Assembly: GCA_964521625.1 (NCBI GenBank)
Contig: CAZFSM010000006.1
Location: 62,001-126,000, forward strand
DNA length: 64,000 bases
Direction of reading: 5' to 3'
From: UBA1444 sp964521625
Lineage (GTDB): Bacteria > Bacillota > Negativicutes > UBA1444
Shown in pieces: positions 16,054-24,018 of the stretch. The notes beneath the pieces are model-generated. The model saw nothing but the letters and a program-made list of their open reading frames with translations, was not told the origin of the DNA and ran no database searches. The position numbers and the translations under genes were made by a program. Numbering within the stretch: the first letter of the stretch is position 1; every line of letters begins with the position of its first letter.

Positions 16054-17289
16054 ATGAATGACGACCAAAAGCTCCATGGAAAAGTGTTGGTTGCCCAGGG
16101 GGGGGGACCAACGGCGGTAATCAATCAATCGTTGGCAGGAGTTGTGCTAGAGTCGCGAAAATTCCCTCAAGTTACCCGCGTATATGGCGCCATCAACGGG
16201 GTTAAGGGCATCGCCAATGAAGATTTTTTGGATTTAACCCAGGAAACAACCCATAACCTCGAACAAGTTGCCCTCACGCCATCATCCGCACTGTTATCCA
16301 CGCGGGATAAACCGGACGAAAAATACTGTCATGCGATGTTTGAAGTGATGCGGGCGCATGATATCCGATACTTCTTTTACATTGGCGGCAATGATTCTTC
16401 GGATACGGTTCGGATCATCAATGAACAGGCCGAGACTGCCCAGTATGATTTCCGGGCCATCCACATCCCCAAAACCATTGATAATGATTTGGTTCTGAAC
16501 GACCATACTCCTGGGTATGGTTCGGCAGCTCGGTTTGTCACACAGGCTTTCGTTGGCGCTAATCTGGACAATCGTGCCTTGCCGGGCGTTTATATTGGCG
16601 TAGTCATGGGCAGACATGCCGGATTTTTGACCGCCGCGGCGTCGATTGCTCAAAAATATCCTACTGATGGGCCGCACCTGATTTATCTTCCTGAACGAGC
16701 CTTTGACATTGAACAGTTCCTGCTGGATGTCAAAAAGACCTATGACCGGATTGGTTGCTGTGTAATCGCAGTTTCCGAAGGTATTCAAGATAAAGATGGG
16801 GTTCCCATCATGTCAAAACTGGTAAACTGCATGGAAAAAGATGCCCATGGCAATCTTCAACTGTCTGGCACTGGCATGTTGGGAGATTTATTAGCCCAGG
16901 AAATCAAAGACAAATTGAAGATCAGTCGGGTCCGCTCTGATACATTTGGTTATCTCCAACGCTCTTTCAATGGTTGCGTATCTGACGTTGACCAGCATGA
17001 AGCCAGGGAAGTAGGGGAGCGTGCGGTACAATTTGCGCTTTGGCATAACATGGATGGTTCTGTTGTTTTAGAACGCACCGGTTTTTACTCGGTGGATTAT
17101 CGATTGGCGCCGTTGTCAGCTGTGGCCGGTAAAACCAGGCACATGCCGGACGAGTTCATTAATGCGGCGGGAAATCATGTCACGGATGCGTTCAAGTTTT
17201 ACGTCAGACCCTTGCTAGGCTCAGGACTTGGCTCGGCGACCCAGTTGCGGGCGCCACGAGCCGAGAAGATTCTCAACAAGCCGAAGTGA
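16054..17289 (+). CDS. pfp: Pyrophosphate-dependent 6-phosphofructokinase
   Basis: A 411-residue phosphofructokinase of the PPi-using group. GGGPTAVINQSL (phosphate loop), IGGNDSSDTV and PKTIDNDL are visible; lysine in PKTIDND replaces the glycine of ATP-dependent enzymes and is the accepted marker for PPi use. GVVMGRHAGFLTAAAS binds fructose-6-phosphate. It interconverts fructose-6-phosphate plus PPi and fructose-1,6-bisphosphate plus Pi, working reversibly in glycolysis and gluconeogenesis. AGAGAGGA precedes TTG 16051 and ATG 16054; the ATG is taken. It directly follows the DUF4349 gene, and a bidirectional terminator lies behind it. Confidence 0.93.
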   Translation: MNDDQKLHGKVLVAQGGGPTAVINQSLAGVVLESRKFPQVTRVYGAINGVKGIANEDFLDLTQETTHNLEQVALTPSSALLSTRDKPDEKYCHAMFEVMRAHDIRYFFYIGGNDSSDTVRIINEQAETAQYDFRAIHIPKTIDNDLVLNDHTPGYGSAARFVTQAFVGANLDNRALPGVYIGVVMGRHAGFLTAAASIAQKYPTDGPHLIYLPERAFDIEQFLLDVKKTYDRIGCCVIAVSEGIQDKDGVPIMSKLVNCMEKDAHGNLQLSGTGMLGDLLAQEIKDKLKISRVRSDTFGYLQRSFNGCVSDVDQHEAREVGERAVQFALWHNMDGSVVLERTGFYSVDYRLAPLSAVAGKTRHMPDEFINAAGNHVTDAFKFYVRPLLGSGLGSATQLRAPRAEKILNKPK

Positions 17290-17347
17290 AGTTTGCGTGG
17301 CTGCGAGGAACAAAATAATATATAAATATCGACAAAATAAATAAAAT

Positions 17348-17392
17348 AAAGAGAAGGCGCCGGGATTGGAACCCGGTGCCTTCTCTTTATTT
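17348..17392. terminator. Bidirectional terminator between pfp and a convergent zinc-ribbon gene
   Basis: Arms 17348-17364 and 17372-17388 pair over 17 bp with one G-T wobble and a seven-base loop. Both flanks are A/T-rich (TTTATTTC to the right, AAATAAATAAAATA to the left), so it can act in both directions. Confidence 0.85.
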
Positions 17393-17427
17393 CTGCTTCA
17401 TAAAATTATTTGGCAGGTGAAAATAAA

Positions 17428-18150
17428 TTACTCAATCTTTTTTCGTAGAGCGCCCAGCGCCTGTTGCGTTTCACGCAGGCGGGCCTGGGCCTGGGCGGAG
17501 TACTCCTGTGATCTGCCAACCCAGTCAGGATTTGGCGGCGCCAACGAGAGTTTACCTTCCAGATAATCCGCCATGATTGCAGTCGATTTGCCAAGAAGCA
17601 TCAGGGTTTCTTTTAGCGGAATCAGCACAGGGCCGGCTTCCGGTATTGTGTCGGGCGCAATCGGCAGTTCGCCGATCAGGGCATCACATTTACGCTGGAT
17701 TGCGCGATAGTTGGCAGCCGTTCGCACTGGCTCGCCGGGAATGTTGACCTTTTTGGCATCATCAAGCAACACCGATGTTTTTTGTAAAGCCATGGTGAGC
17801 TGGTTATAGGTGCTTTTCTGCGTGGCTGTTGTTGCAGCAGCGGCGGCTGCCGGTTTCTGCTCCGCTGAACTGGCGGCAGGCTGACCAGCGGGAGCGCTGG
17901 GGCGGCTAAACCAGGCTTGTATAGCAGGTGACGAATAATAAACGTAAGATAAGCCAAAACTAAGCATGACAGCAAATAAATATATAAGAATCCATTTGGT
18001 CATTGAAGCGGCGGAATTAATTGTGCGGCGGTTATGAGGTTCTGGCGGAACTGGTGGCAACGCACACAAATATTCAATTTGAGTTCCACAGTTTGGACAA
18101 AATTTTTCACGGCGCGGAATTTCGTGACCGCAATTACAACAGTAATGCAA
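17428..18150 (-). CDS. Zinc-ribbon single-pass membrane protein of unknown function
   Basis: A 240-residue protein starting at TTG 18150, five bases after GGAGGT (complement of 18156-18161). A zinc ribbon CCNCGHEIPRREKFCPNCG opens the protein (residues 3-21), followed by one membrane helix (~52-69), an alanine/proline-rich linker (~80-108), and a soluble helical domain rich in leucine, lysine and glutamine that runs to the C terminus (SAQAQARLRETQQALGALRK). I do not recognise the soluble domain. The ribbon resembles those of the RDD protein at 14392-15180, hinting that several zinc-ribbon membrane proteins are encoded around pfp. It converges on pfp. Confidence 0.8.
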   Translation of the reverse strand: MHYCCNCGHEIPRREKFCPNCGTQIEYLCALPPVPPEPHNRRTINSAASMTKWILIYLFAVMLSFGLSYVYYSSPAIQAWFSRPSAPAGQPAASSAEQKPAAAAAATTATQKSTYNQLTMALQKTSVLLDDAKKVNIPGEPVRTAANYRAIQRKCDALIGELPIAPDTIPEAGPVLIPLKETLMLLGKSTAIMADYLEGKLSLAPPNPDWVGRSQEYSAQAQARLRETQQALGALRKKIE

Positions 18151-18313
18151 TAGAAACCTCCCATAGGCAAAATAAAATATCGCAATCTCAATCAAATACC
18201 TATCTAATTCTAACACGGAAGGGGCATCACGAAAAGGTCACTCTGTGAGTTCGGTCGGATCATGATTCACTTTACAAAAGTTACTTTACATAATATATAT
18301 TATCGGACGTAAA

Positions 18314-18363
18314 AGAGATAGTCGAATCAAAACTGGGGTCAGGCGTTTGATTCGACTATCTCT
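18314..18363. repeat. 18-bp hairpin with GGGGTCAGG loop, REP/RAYT-like
   Basis: Arms 18314-18331 and 18346-18363 are perfect 18-bp inverted copies (AGAGATAGTCGAATCAAA and its complement) around a loop ACTGGGGTCAGGCG. The GGGGTCAGG core recalls loops of REP-like elements mobilised by RAYT (Y1) transposases; that comparison is from memory. Read on the minus strand the stem is followed by TTTTA, so it may also end transcription of the YneA-like gene. Confidence 0.6.
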
Positions 18364-18382
18364 AAGGACTTTGCTGATTCAA

Positions 18383-18414
18383 TATTAGAGCGAAACATTA
18401 TGCGTGCTCTAATA
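18383..18414. repeat. Second hairpin, 9-bp stem, 14-base loop
   Basis: TATTAGAGC (18383-18391) pairs with GCTCTAATA (18406-18414). The loop length equals that of the neighbouring larger hairpin 20 bases away, though the loop sequences differ. It may be part of the same element or a terminator component for the minus-strand gene ending at 18483. Confidence 0.45.
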
Positions 18415-18482
18415 CTCATATGCTTATATTGATTTCAGTATTCGGTTTATACAAGATGTTTTTGAAGTTGCTTGCCAACGGT

Positions 18483-18854
18483 TTAGCGTTTATTGAATGT
18501 GTAGCGATAATCTTCGCCACTAATTTTCACAACCGGGATCTGAATCACTTGCCCGGGCACTAGCGGCTGGGAGGCTTTTATGCCATTTGCTTTTTGAATA
18601 GCGATAATTTTATCACGCACATCTTCGTCCGGAGTTACCGCTTGACTGGCTAATTTCCATAAAGTATCACCAGAGTTGATTTTATAGGAGACTAAATCAG
18701 CGGTGCGACCGCCAGTAATAGTTGCCAGTGATTCGAACAAATGATTTGAAAATAGATAACCGGATATAATTACGAGAACAACCAGACATACTAGCAAGTT
18801 CGCCTTGTGTAGAACTGTTTGACGGGTTCTGTCAAGCTTACGATCACGCTTCAC
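18483..18854 (-). CDS. YneA-like SOS cell-division suppressor candidate (membrane-anchored LysM protein)
   Basis: A 123-residue protein with a basic N terminus (MKRDRKLDRTRQ), one membrane helix (~17-36: ANLLVCLVVLVIISGYLF) and a C-terminal LysM domain (~60-112: SYKINSGDTLWKLASQ, PLVPGQVIQIPVV) that binds peptidoglycan. GTG 18854 is chosen since GGAGGT lies eight bases before it; ATG 18860 and TTG 18863 would crowd the site. The layout equals Bacillus YneA, a LexA-repressed division inhibitor encoded divergently from lexA, and LexA-type boxes lie in its promoter here. The function is inferred from architecture and context, not from close sequence identity. Confidence 0.8.
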   Translation of the reverse strand: MKRDRKLDRTRQTVLHKANLLVCLVVLVIISGYLFSNHLFESLATITGGRTADLVSYKINSGDTLWKLASQAVTPDEDVRDKIIAIQKANGIKASQPLVPGQVIQIPVVKISGEDYRYTFNKR

Positions 18855-18867
18855 AACCATCAACCTC

Positions 18868-18917
18868 CGAACGTTTGTTTCTGATCACAGAATATCACAG
18901 AACAAATGTTCTTGCAA
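18868..18917 (-). promoter_or_regulatory. LexA-controlled promoter of the YneA-like gene with two LexA boxes
   Basis: On the minus strand, -35 TTGCAA (18912-18917), 17-base spacer and -10 TATTCT (18889-18894). The palindrome AGAACATTTGTTCT (18899-18912) fills the spacer and is a perfect GAAC-N4-GTTC LexA-type site. A second site, CGAACGTTTGTTTC on the plus strand (18868-18881), overlaps the 5' leader near the ribosome site. Confidence 0.75.
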
Positions 18918-18925
18918 GTGTTTTT

Positions 18926-18966
18926 AGAACAAATGTTTTGTTTTATGAAATGTTTTGTGCTATAAT
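18926..18966 (+). promoter_or_regulatory. lexA: lexA promoter with autoregulatory LexA box
   Basis: TTGTTT (18938-18943), 17-base spacer, TATAAT (18961-18966). The LexA-type box AGAACAAATGTTTT (18926-18939) touches the -35 hexamer, so LexA would repress its own gene. The box shared with the divergent gene is 14 bases further upstream. Confidence 0.75.
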
Positions 18967-18996
18967 CTTATCAAGCAATCTAGACGGAGGTGCATG

Positions 18997-19614
18997 ATGA
19001 AAAAAGAATCGTCCATTAGTTCGAAGCAACAGCAAATATTGGACGTGATTCAGGCTGCAATCAAAGCTAAAGGTTATCCGCCCAGTGTGCGTGAAATTGG
19101 TGAGGCTGTTGGTCTTAAATCCCCTTCCACTGTTCATATGCATTTAAATAAATTGGAACAGCTAGGAGCTATTCGCCGGGAATCGGAAAAAAATCGAGCG
19201 ATTGACGTTGTGGGGTCCTCCCCCATGCGTAATGTAGCTATGACGATGGTTCCGCTTGTTGGTAGAGTCACTGCCGGCCAACCTATATTGGCAACAGAAA
19301 ATATTGAAGATACTTACCCGTTTCCTGTTGATCTTGTGGGTCAGGATAGTGTCTTTATGTTGAAAGTCGATGGCGAAAGTATGATTCAGGCGGGTATTTA
19401 TGACGGCGATTATTTGATTGTGCGCGACCAGGACTCCGCCCGTAACGGTGATATCGTCGTGGCATTGGTTGATGGTGAGGAAGCAACCGTGAAACGCTTT
19501 TTTCATGAAAAGGACCGGGTGCGACTTCAGCCTGAAAATGACCGAATGGACCCCATATATACCAGAGATGTCGCGGTATTGGGCAAAGTTATTGGCGTTT
19601 ATCGAAAAATGTAA
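18997..19614 (+). CDS. lexA: LexA repressor of the SOS response
   Basis: A 205-residue LexA. N-terminal winged helix (~7-65: GYPPSVREIGEAVGLKSPST) and C-terminal self-cleaving peptidase. The cleavage pair Ala93-Gly94 (VTAGQPI), catalytic Ser128 (VDGESM) and Lys166 (EATVKRFF) are all present, so RecA-stimulated autolysis should work. ATG 18997 is preferred over ATG 18994 because CGGAGGT (18985-18991) lies five bases upstream. It represses the divergent YneA-like gene, itself and recA, judging by the matching boxes. A bidirectional terminator follows. Confidence 0.96.
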   Translation: MKKESSISSKQQQILDVIQAAIKAKGYPPSVREIGEAVGLKSPSTVHMHLNKLEQLGAIRRESEKNRAIDVVGSSPMRNVAMTMVPLVGRVTAGQPILATENIEDTYPFPVDLVGQDSVFMLKVDGESMIQAGIYDGDYLIVRDQDSARNGDIVVALVDGEEATVKRFFHEKDRVRLQPENDRMDPIYTRDVAVLGKVIGVYRKM

Positions 19615-19659
19615 ATGAATAGTATGCATTGAAATAATTGGTGGTTATAAGGTTAGTAA

Positions 19660-19702
19660 AAAAGTGGCAAGTCATTCAAACAGAATGGCTTGCCACTTTT
19701 AA
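19660..19702. terminator. Bidirectional terminator between lexA and the PilZN-MinD gene
   Basis: Arms 19660-19677 and 19683-19700 pair over 18 bases with one mismatch and a five-base loop. On the minus strand the stem is followed by six T, on the plus strand by TTTTAAA. It can stop both lexA and the convergent minus-strand gene. Confidence 0.88.
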
Positions 19703-19786
19703 ATACCTCCAATCTTTTGTTGACAGTTGGATTAATCTCTATAAACCAGAAATATTAAAGGGGTCCCACGTATTCCATCAAATCCA

Positions 19787-20920
19787 TTAACGATTGCTGC
19801 TAAAAGCGCTCAGAAGTTTACGAACAAATCCGCCGATATTACCTTGCGCTTTTTCCGGTTGTTTCAAGCCAATAATTTTATTGGCGATTTTGGCAATGCT
19901 GCGGGCAGGCGCACAATTCGGTTCAAGTAAAATCAGCGGGCATTGTTTGCGCAAAGAACGCGAAATTGCTTTATCTTCTTCAACGCCACCCAAAAATTCC
20001 ATATCTTCATTAAGATACTGAGACACTACTTTTTTCAGGCGGGAAGCAATGATCCCCGCTTCCAGGTCTCCATCCACCTTATTGATGATTAAGCGTTTTT
20101 GGGCACTGGTGCCGAGTGTATGCATTACTTTGATGATAGCATAGGCATCGGTCATCGCGTGAGGTTCCGGTGTCGTCACGATGATTACTTCATCGGCTGC
20201 CAATAAAAAGTTAGATACATCACGCGAGATGCCGGCGCCGGTATCTAGCAGCAAGATGTCCGCCATGCCGTCCAATTCATTAAAACTGGTGATCACGCGG
20301 GTAAATTGCGCTTCGCTAAGCTGTGTAAGTTCCTGCAGGCCTGAACCGCCAGGAATCACCATAAAGCCGCCCGGGGCAGCTAGAGCGATGTCTCGCAGGC
20401 TTTTTTGCCCGCTAATGAGATGACCTAAGTGATAATTGGTCTTGAGCCCTAACACTACATCCACATTGGCGGTACCCAGGTCAGTATCGATGACCACCAC
20501 TTTTTGCCCCAGTGAGGTAAAAGCGACTGCAAGATTGGTGGATAAGGTCGTCTTCCCTACCCCGCCCTTACCGCTGGTCACAGCGATGACTCGCAGCGAT
20601 TTGGGACTGGTCGACACCCGGGCGGTACGGGAAACAGCGGTGGGACGCATGCAGGTGTAGGCGCGCGAACCGGTAAGATCGCGCGCAATAATCTCAGCTG
20701 TAAAAACAACTGATCCGTGGTTCTCAGAGGGTATCGAAAGCTCAAGCCTGGAGCTGATGGGCCATAAGAGAATTTTACCGTTATCGTAAGGGATGGCAAA
20801 TGAAAAAGAATGTTGCGAGACATCGACGATCCGGGTGGAAAAAGTCGACAAGCTGTTCGCGGTGACGGGGCGAACAGAAATAGGCACACCGACAATAAAT
20901 GGATTATCTGTTTGACTCAT
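19787..20920 (-). CDS. MinD/FlhG-type ATPase with an N-terminal PilZN (YcgR-N)-like domain
   Basis: A 377-residue protein. Residues ~108-350 form a MinD/ParA-like ATPase: deviant Walker A SGKGGVGKTT (116-125), DTDLGTANVDVVLGL, LLLDTGAGIS and TTPEPHAMTDAYAI, nearest to FlhG/YlxH, which positions flagella and regulates their number. The first ~95 residues look like the N-terminal half of YcgR-type PilZ proteins (GVPISVRPVTANSL, VVFTAEIIARD), but no RxxxR c-di-GMP motif is evident afterwards. A C-terminal basic helix (GGFVRKLLSAFSSN) could bind membrane. No flagellar genes are nearby. A septum- or envelope-positioning role is possible. The fusion is noted under findings. Confidence 0.82.
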   Translation of the reverse strand: MSQTDNPFIVGVPISVRPVTANSLSTFSTRIVDVSQHSFSFAIPYDNGKILLWPISSRLELSIPSENHGSVVFTAEIIARDLTGSRAYTCMRPTAVSRTARVSTSPKSLRVIAVTSGKGGVGKTTLSTNLAVAFTSLGQKVVVIDTDLGTANVDVVLGLKTNYHLGHLISGQKSLRDIALAAPGGFMVIPGGSGLQELTQLSEAQFTRVITSFNELDGMADILLLDTGAGISRDVSNFLLAADEVIIVTTPEPHAMTDAYAIIKVMHTLGTSAQKRLIINKVDGDLEAGIIASRLKKVVSQYLNEDMEFLGGVEEDKAISRSLRKQCPLILLEPNCAPARSIAKIANKIIGLKQPEKAQGNIGGFVRKLLSAFSSNR

Positions 20921-20952
20921 CGTTTCAACTGCCCTTCAGATACTCGATCTCC

Positions 20953-22437
20953 CTATCGCTTTGGCTTGGAAGGTTGGCCTTGCAATGTGATTGTTCCCTG
21001 TACGATCACAGGCGACTGTCCTGGAGGAGCTTTTTTGCTGGGGTCCACCGCAATTGGAGTGTTCGCATCTTTAGGTTTGCTGCCAATCTTTATAATTCGG
21101 TTCACCGGATCATAGTCATCTGTCGCCAGCAGCTGTCGTTCCTCTTTGCCATCAACTTTTCGGATTCGATAGGTTGAAACGCGAAAACCACGTTGGGGAG
21201 ATTCGTCCACGACTTCCTTGCCGATTTCCAGAGTGGGGTCTGGCTGTTTAACTTCTACAGGTTCAATGACACGATGAACAACATAATCTAGTTCGATCGG
21301 CGGCGGGGTATCCTTGACGTCGCCCAAAACGGCGAAAAAAAGCTCGTTGTCCGTGATTATCGCGTGCAACATGATGGGCCGGGATAAATTATTTTTAAAC
21401 TTGAAATCAATTTGACCATCAACAACTGTTGCATCAAAACCTAGCGGAACATAACCGATCGCCCGACCGTGATTGCTGCGGTCGACGATTTCCAGATTCG
21501 CCAGCAAAGCCGAGTTGTATAATGTACTACTTACCTGGCAGACCCCGCCGCCCCAGTCAGGCACCAGCTTACCATCCAGAATTACCGGGGCCATGCGAAA
21601 CCCTTGTTGCTGCGTACGATTGCCGACTATGTTGTTATAGGAAAAAACTTCGCCCGGTTTTAATACCGTACCGTGAATTCGTTGGGTGGCCAGCTGCAGA
21701 TTGGCATTACGGTCATAGTCCCAAGGTTTGAATTGAGTCGAGTATTGGGCCAGCATGGTGTTGATGCCGGCAAAATTTGCATCAGTGAGCTTGGGTGTTT
21801 GAATGTTGAATTTCAGGTCGATAACGAAGGCCAATTGCATTTGCGGTTGAGCAAATGCTTCTGTTGCCGATCGCTGTGTATCGAGTTTTCTGCCTTCGAT
21901 GGCAGGAATTAAGGCAATGTTTTTCGATTTAACCAGCACCAATAAAGAAGCGTCACGAGGTTGGCGGTCCGTGACTGGCGCCATGTCAGTCAATATATGC
22001 GTCAATTTGGTTTTATCGAAGGATACGTGCACCGGCAGGTATAGCTGATGTTCCCGGGCCGCGAGGCGATCATGCCAGCGTTGAAGAAAATCACTACCGC
22101 GACCAAATGCCAGCGAATTCGTTACACTCTGTTTCACATCCACCGTAAAGTCTATTTTTTCCGGCGAAATAAACCAGACCTCGGCTTGATCGGTAAGCAT
22201 TACCGGCAGCCCAGCAGTAGCACGGGTCGCTTCAAGTAGTCTGGCTTCGGCTTCTTCAAGTGTAAGGCCGCCCACATCAATATAGGCAACATGAACATTG
22301 GGCAGAATTCTTGCATCGTGCAGGATCGCCTGATCGGCCGCAACGACGCCGACAGTAGCCAATAGCATTAATATGCCAAATAAAAAACCTAATTGGCGTT
22401 TACGCGAATTCAAGCCCCAAACCATTAGACGACACAT
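20953..22437 (-). CDS. VanW-family protein with YoaR-like and G5-like domains
   Basis: A 494-residue exported or membrane-anchored protein: N-terminal membrane helix (~15-35), two peptidoglycan-binding-like (PG_binding_4/YoaR) repeats (~45-230; GGLTLEEAEARLLEATRA), the VanW domain (~235-370) with VLKPGEVFSYNNIVGN and GGGVCQVSSTLYNSALLAN, and a G5-like beta domain (~385-450). The C terminus is proline/lysine-rich. VanW proteins are common in Firmicutes cell envelopes, and their biochemical role is unclear. It lies 32 bases upstream of the PilZN-MinD gene on the same strand. ATG 22437 lacks a clear ribosome site, so a start a few codons later is possible. Confidence 0.88.
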   Translation of the reverse strand: MCRLMVWGLNSRKRQLGFLFGILMLLATVGVVAADQAILHDARILPNVHVAYIDVGGLTLEEAEARLLEATRATAGLPVMLTDQAEVWFISPEKIDFTVDVKQSVTNSLAFGRGSDFLQRWHDRLAAREHQLYLPVHVSFDKTKLTHILTDMAPVTDRQPRDASLLVLVKSKNIALIPAIEGRKLDTQRSATEAFAQPQMQLAFVIDLKFNIQTPKLTDANFAGINTMLAQYSTQFKPWDYDRNANLQLATQRIHGTVLKPGEVFSYNNIVGNRTQQQGFRMAPVILDGKLVPDWGGGVCQVSSTLYNSALLANLEIVDRSNHGRAIGYVPLGFDATVVDGQIDFKFKNNLSRPIMLHAIITDNELFFAVLGDVKDTPPPIELDYVVHRVIEPVEVKQPDPTLEIGKEVVDESPQRGFRVSTYRIRKVDGKEERQLLATDDYDPVNRIIKIGSKPKDANTPIAVDPSKKAPPGQSPVIVQGTITLQGQPSKPKR

Positions 22438-22463
22438 CCATTCGCTATCATTTTACACTTAAC

Positions 22464-22724
22464 TCATTTTTGATCATCATGGTGATGATAAGCCAATATC
22501 CAGGCGAAAATTATCGTAATCAAACCGGCAAAGCTGATGTAAGCCAAAGTATTTGCTGAGGGCCAAATGAATATGCGCGGCAGGATAAGCAATAAAATAT
22601 AAGAAAAACCTCCGCACCAAAATAGGGTGCGGAGACAAAACGGCCAACGAACCCAGCGTTTTGTTACCGAAAAAACGGCAACCAAACCCAAAATTACAAT
22701 TAGAGCCAGCCATTCAAACTTCAT
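22464..22724 (-). CDS. Small three-helix membrane protein, unknown
   Basis: An 86-residue hydrophobic protein with three predicted membrane helices (~4-20, ~32-52, ~58-79) and a short histidine/aspartate tail (YHHHDDQK). I do not recognise a family. It sits 26 bases before the VanW gene on the same strand. No good ribosome site is visible before ATG 22724, but the composition (hydrophobic blocks with basic loops between) fits a real inner-membrane protein. Confidence 0.6.
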   Translation of the reverse strand: MKFEWLALIVILGLVAVFSVTKRWVRWPFCLRTLFWCGGFSYILLLILPRIFIWPSANTLAYISFAGLITIIFAWILAYHHHDDQK

Positions 22725-22765
22725 ATGATTATTCTACCATTCGACAACTATCTGTCAAACCCTTC

Positions 22766-24013
22766 TTAATTGTGTGCGGATGGACTCATTTCAGTAGCAG
22801 CGCCCAACAAAGCAAGTAACGAATGTTCGAACGTCAACCCGCCCTGCAAATATACTGCATACGGCTCACGTAGCGGTCCGTCGGCGCTCAGTTCAATTGA
22901 TGATCCCTGAACAAAAGTTCCCCCCGCCATCACAACTGGATCGGGGTAGCCCGGCATCGGCGCAGGTTCAGGCTTGAGATGAGAATCCACCGGCGAAAAT
23001 TTTTGCAAACCGCGACAAAAAGCGGTCAGTTTTCCCGCTGAACCGAGAGTAATTGACTGAATGATACAGTTGCGTGAGGTTTGGCATACCGGGTGTACTG
23101 GATAGCCTAACGCCGCAAATAAAGCGGCCGCAAATAAAGCGCTTTTTAGTGCCTGGGCCGTCGTGTGCGGGGCAAGGAACAGCCCTTGATAATATAGACG
23201 ATAACCATCCTGCGAGGACCCTACTTCGGCCCCAATGCCAGGGGCGGTCAAACGGCTTGCCGCCAAATCGACCAGATCAGCCCTGCCTGCAATATAGCCG
23301 CCGGTTGGCGCAATGCCGCCGCCTGGATTCTTGATCAACGAACCGACTGCCAGGTCGGCGCCAACCGCTGTCGGTTCGCAGGTATCGGTAAATTCCCCGT
23401 AACAATTGTCAACCATAATCACGCAACCAGGCCTGACCGCTTTTATTGCTGCGCATAACGCACCGATTTGCGATACGGACAGCGATTGACGCAAGCTGTA
23501 GCCGCAGGAACGTTGGATCAAAATCAAGCGGGTTTCCGGTTTTAAAACGGCGCTGACAGTATCAGGGTTTAATGCCTGTTCAAAAGGTGTTTCGCGATAA
23601 GTGACGCCGAATTCTTTTAAACAGCCTGGTACTTGTTTGGGGTGGCCGATTACCGTACACAGCGTGTCGTAGGGTGTACCGGTCAGCGACAACAATTCAT
23701 CACCAGGACGCAGAACCCCGAACAGCGCCGTTGCCAGAGCATGAGTGCCGGAAACGAACTGCGGCCGCACGAGGGCGTCTTCGCAGCCGAAAACGTCGGC
23801 CCAGACAGCAGCCAGTTTGTCGCGCCCCTGGTCGCCATAGCCATAACCGGTGGTCTGGCGAAAATCGTAGTCGGATACCTTATGTTTGCGGTAAGCATCG
23901 AGAATCCGAGCGGTATTTTGCAGGGATGTTGCTTCAATTTGATCAAATTGGGGTCGTAATTTTAGCAATAATTTATCTTTGAGCGAAATTAATGACGCAG
24001 GAAAACGATTCAC
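22766..24013 (-). CDS. Methionine gamma-lyase-like PLP protein ('aluminium resistance' family)
   Basis: A 415-residue fold-type I PLP enzyme of the family once named aluminium resistance protein (Met_gamma_lyase). Key stretches: TTGYGYGDQGRDKL, QFVSGTHALATALFG, the probable PLP lysine in GSLIKNPGGGIAPTGGYIAG, and VDNCYGEF, holding the PLP-pairing aspartate. It is thought to be a carbon-sulfur lyase or related enzyme; the substrate is undefined. It follows hflX after five bases, a linkage widespread in Firmicutes. GTG 24013 has AAAGGA nine bases upstream. Confidence 0.9.
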   Translation of the reverse strand: MNRFPASLISLKDKLLLKLRPQFDQIEATSLQNTARILDAYRKHKVSDYDFRQTTGYGYGDQGRDKLAAVWADVFGCEDALVRPQFVSGTHALATALFGVLRPGDELLSLTGTPYDTLCTVIGHPKQVPGCLKEFGVTYRETPFEQALNPDTVSAVLKPETRLILIQRSCGYSLRQSLSVSQIGALCAAIKAVRPGCVIMVDNCYGEFTDTCEPTAVGADLAVGSLIKNPGGGIAPTGGYIAGRADLVDLAASRLTAPGIGAEVGSSQDGYRLYYQGLFLAPHTTAQALKSALFAAALFAALGYPVHPVCQTSRNCIIQSITLGSAGKLTAFCRGLQKFSPVDSHLKPEPAPMPGYPDPVVMAGGTFVQGSSIELSADGPLREPYAVYLQGGLTFEHSLLALLGAATEMSPSAHN

Positions 24014-24018
24014 AAGAC

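Larger units (their letters stand above)
18151..18482. other. 332-base non-coding gap with two hairpins
   Basis: No credible gene is seen. The gap holds the 5' leader of the zinc-ribbon gene, a very AT-rich palindrome near 18285-18301 (ATAATATATATTAT), and two hairpins, each with a 14-base loop, listed separately. Confidence 0.6.

Noticed and set aside
17348..17392. Hairpin resembling a tRNA T-arm (CGGG-7-CCCG on the minus strand)
   Set aside because: The loop TTCCAAT breaks the TTCRANY pattern, and no acceptor, D or anticodon arm can be drawn; it is better explained as a terminator.
19719..19745. TTGACA followed by TATAAA downstream of lexA
   Set aside because: The spacer is only 14 bases, too short for sigma-A, and no gene starts downstream on that strand.
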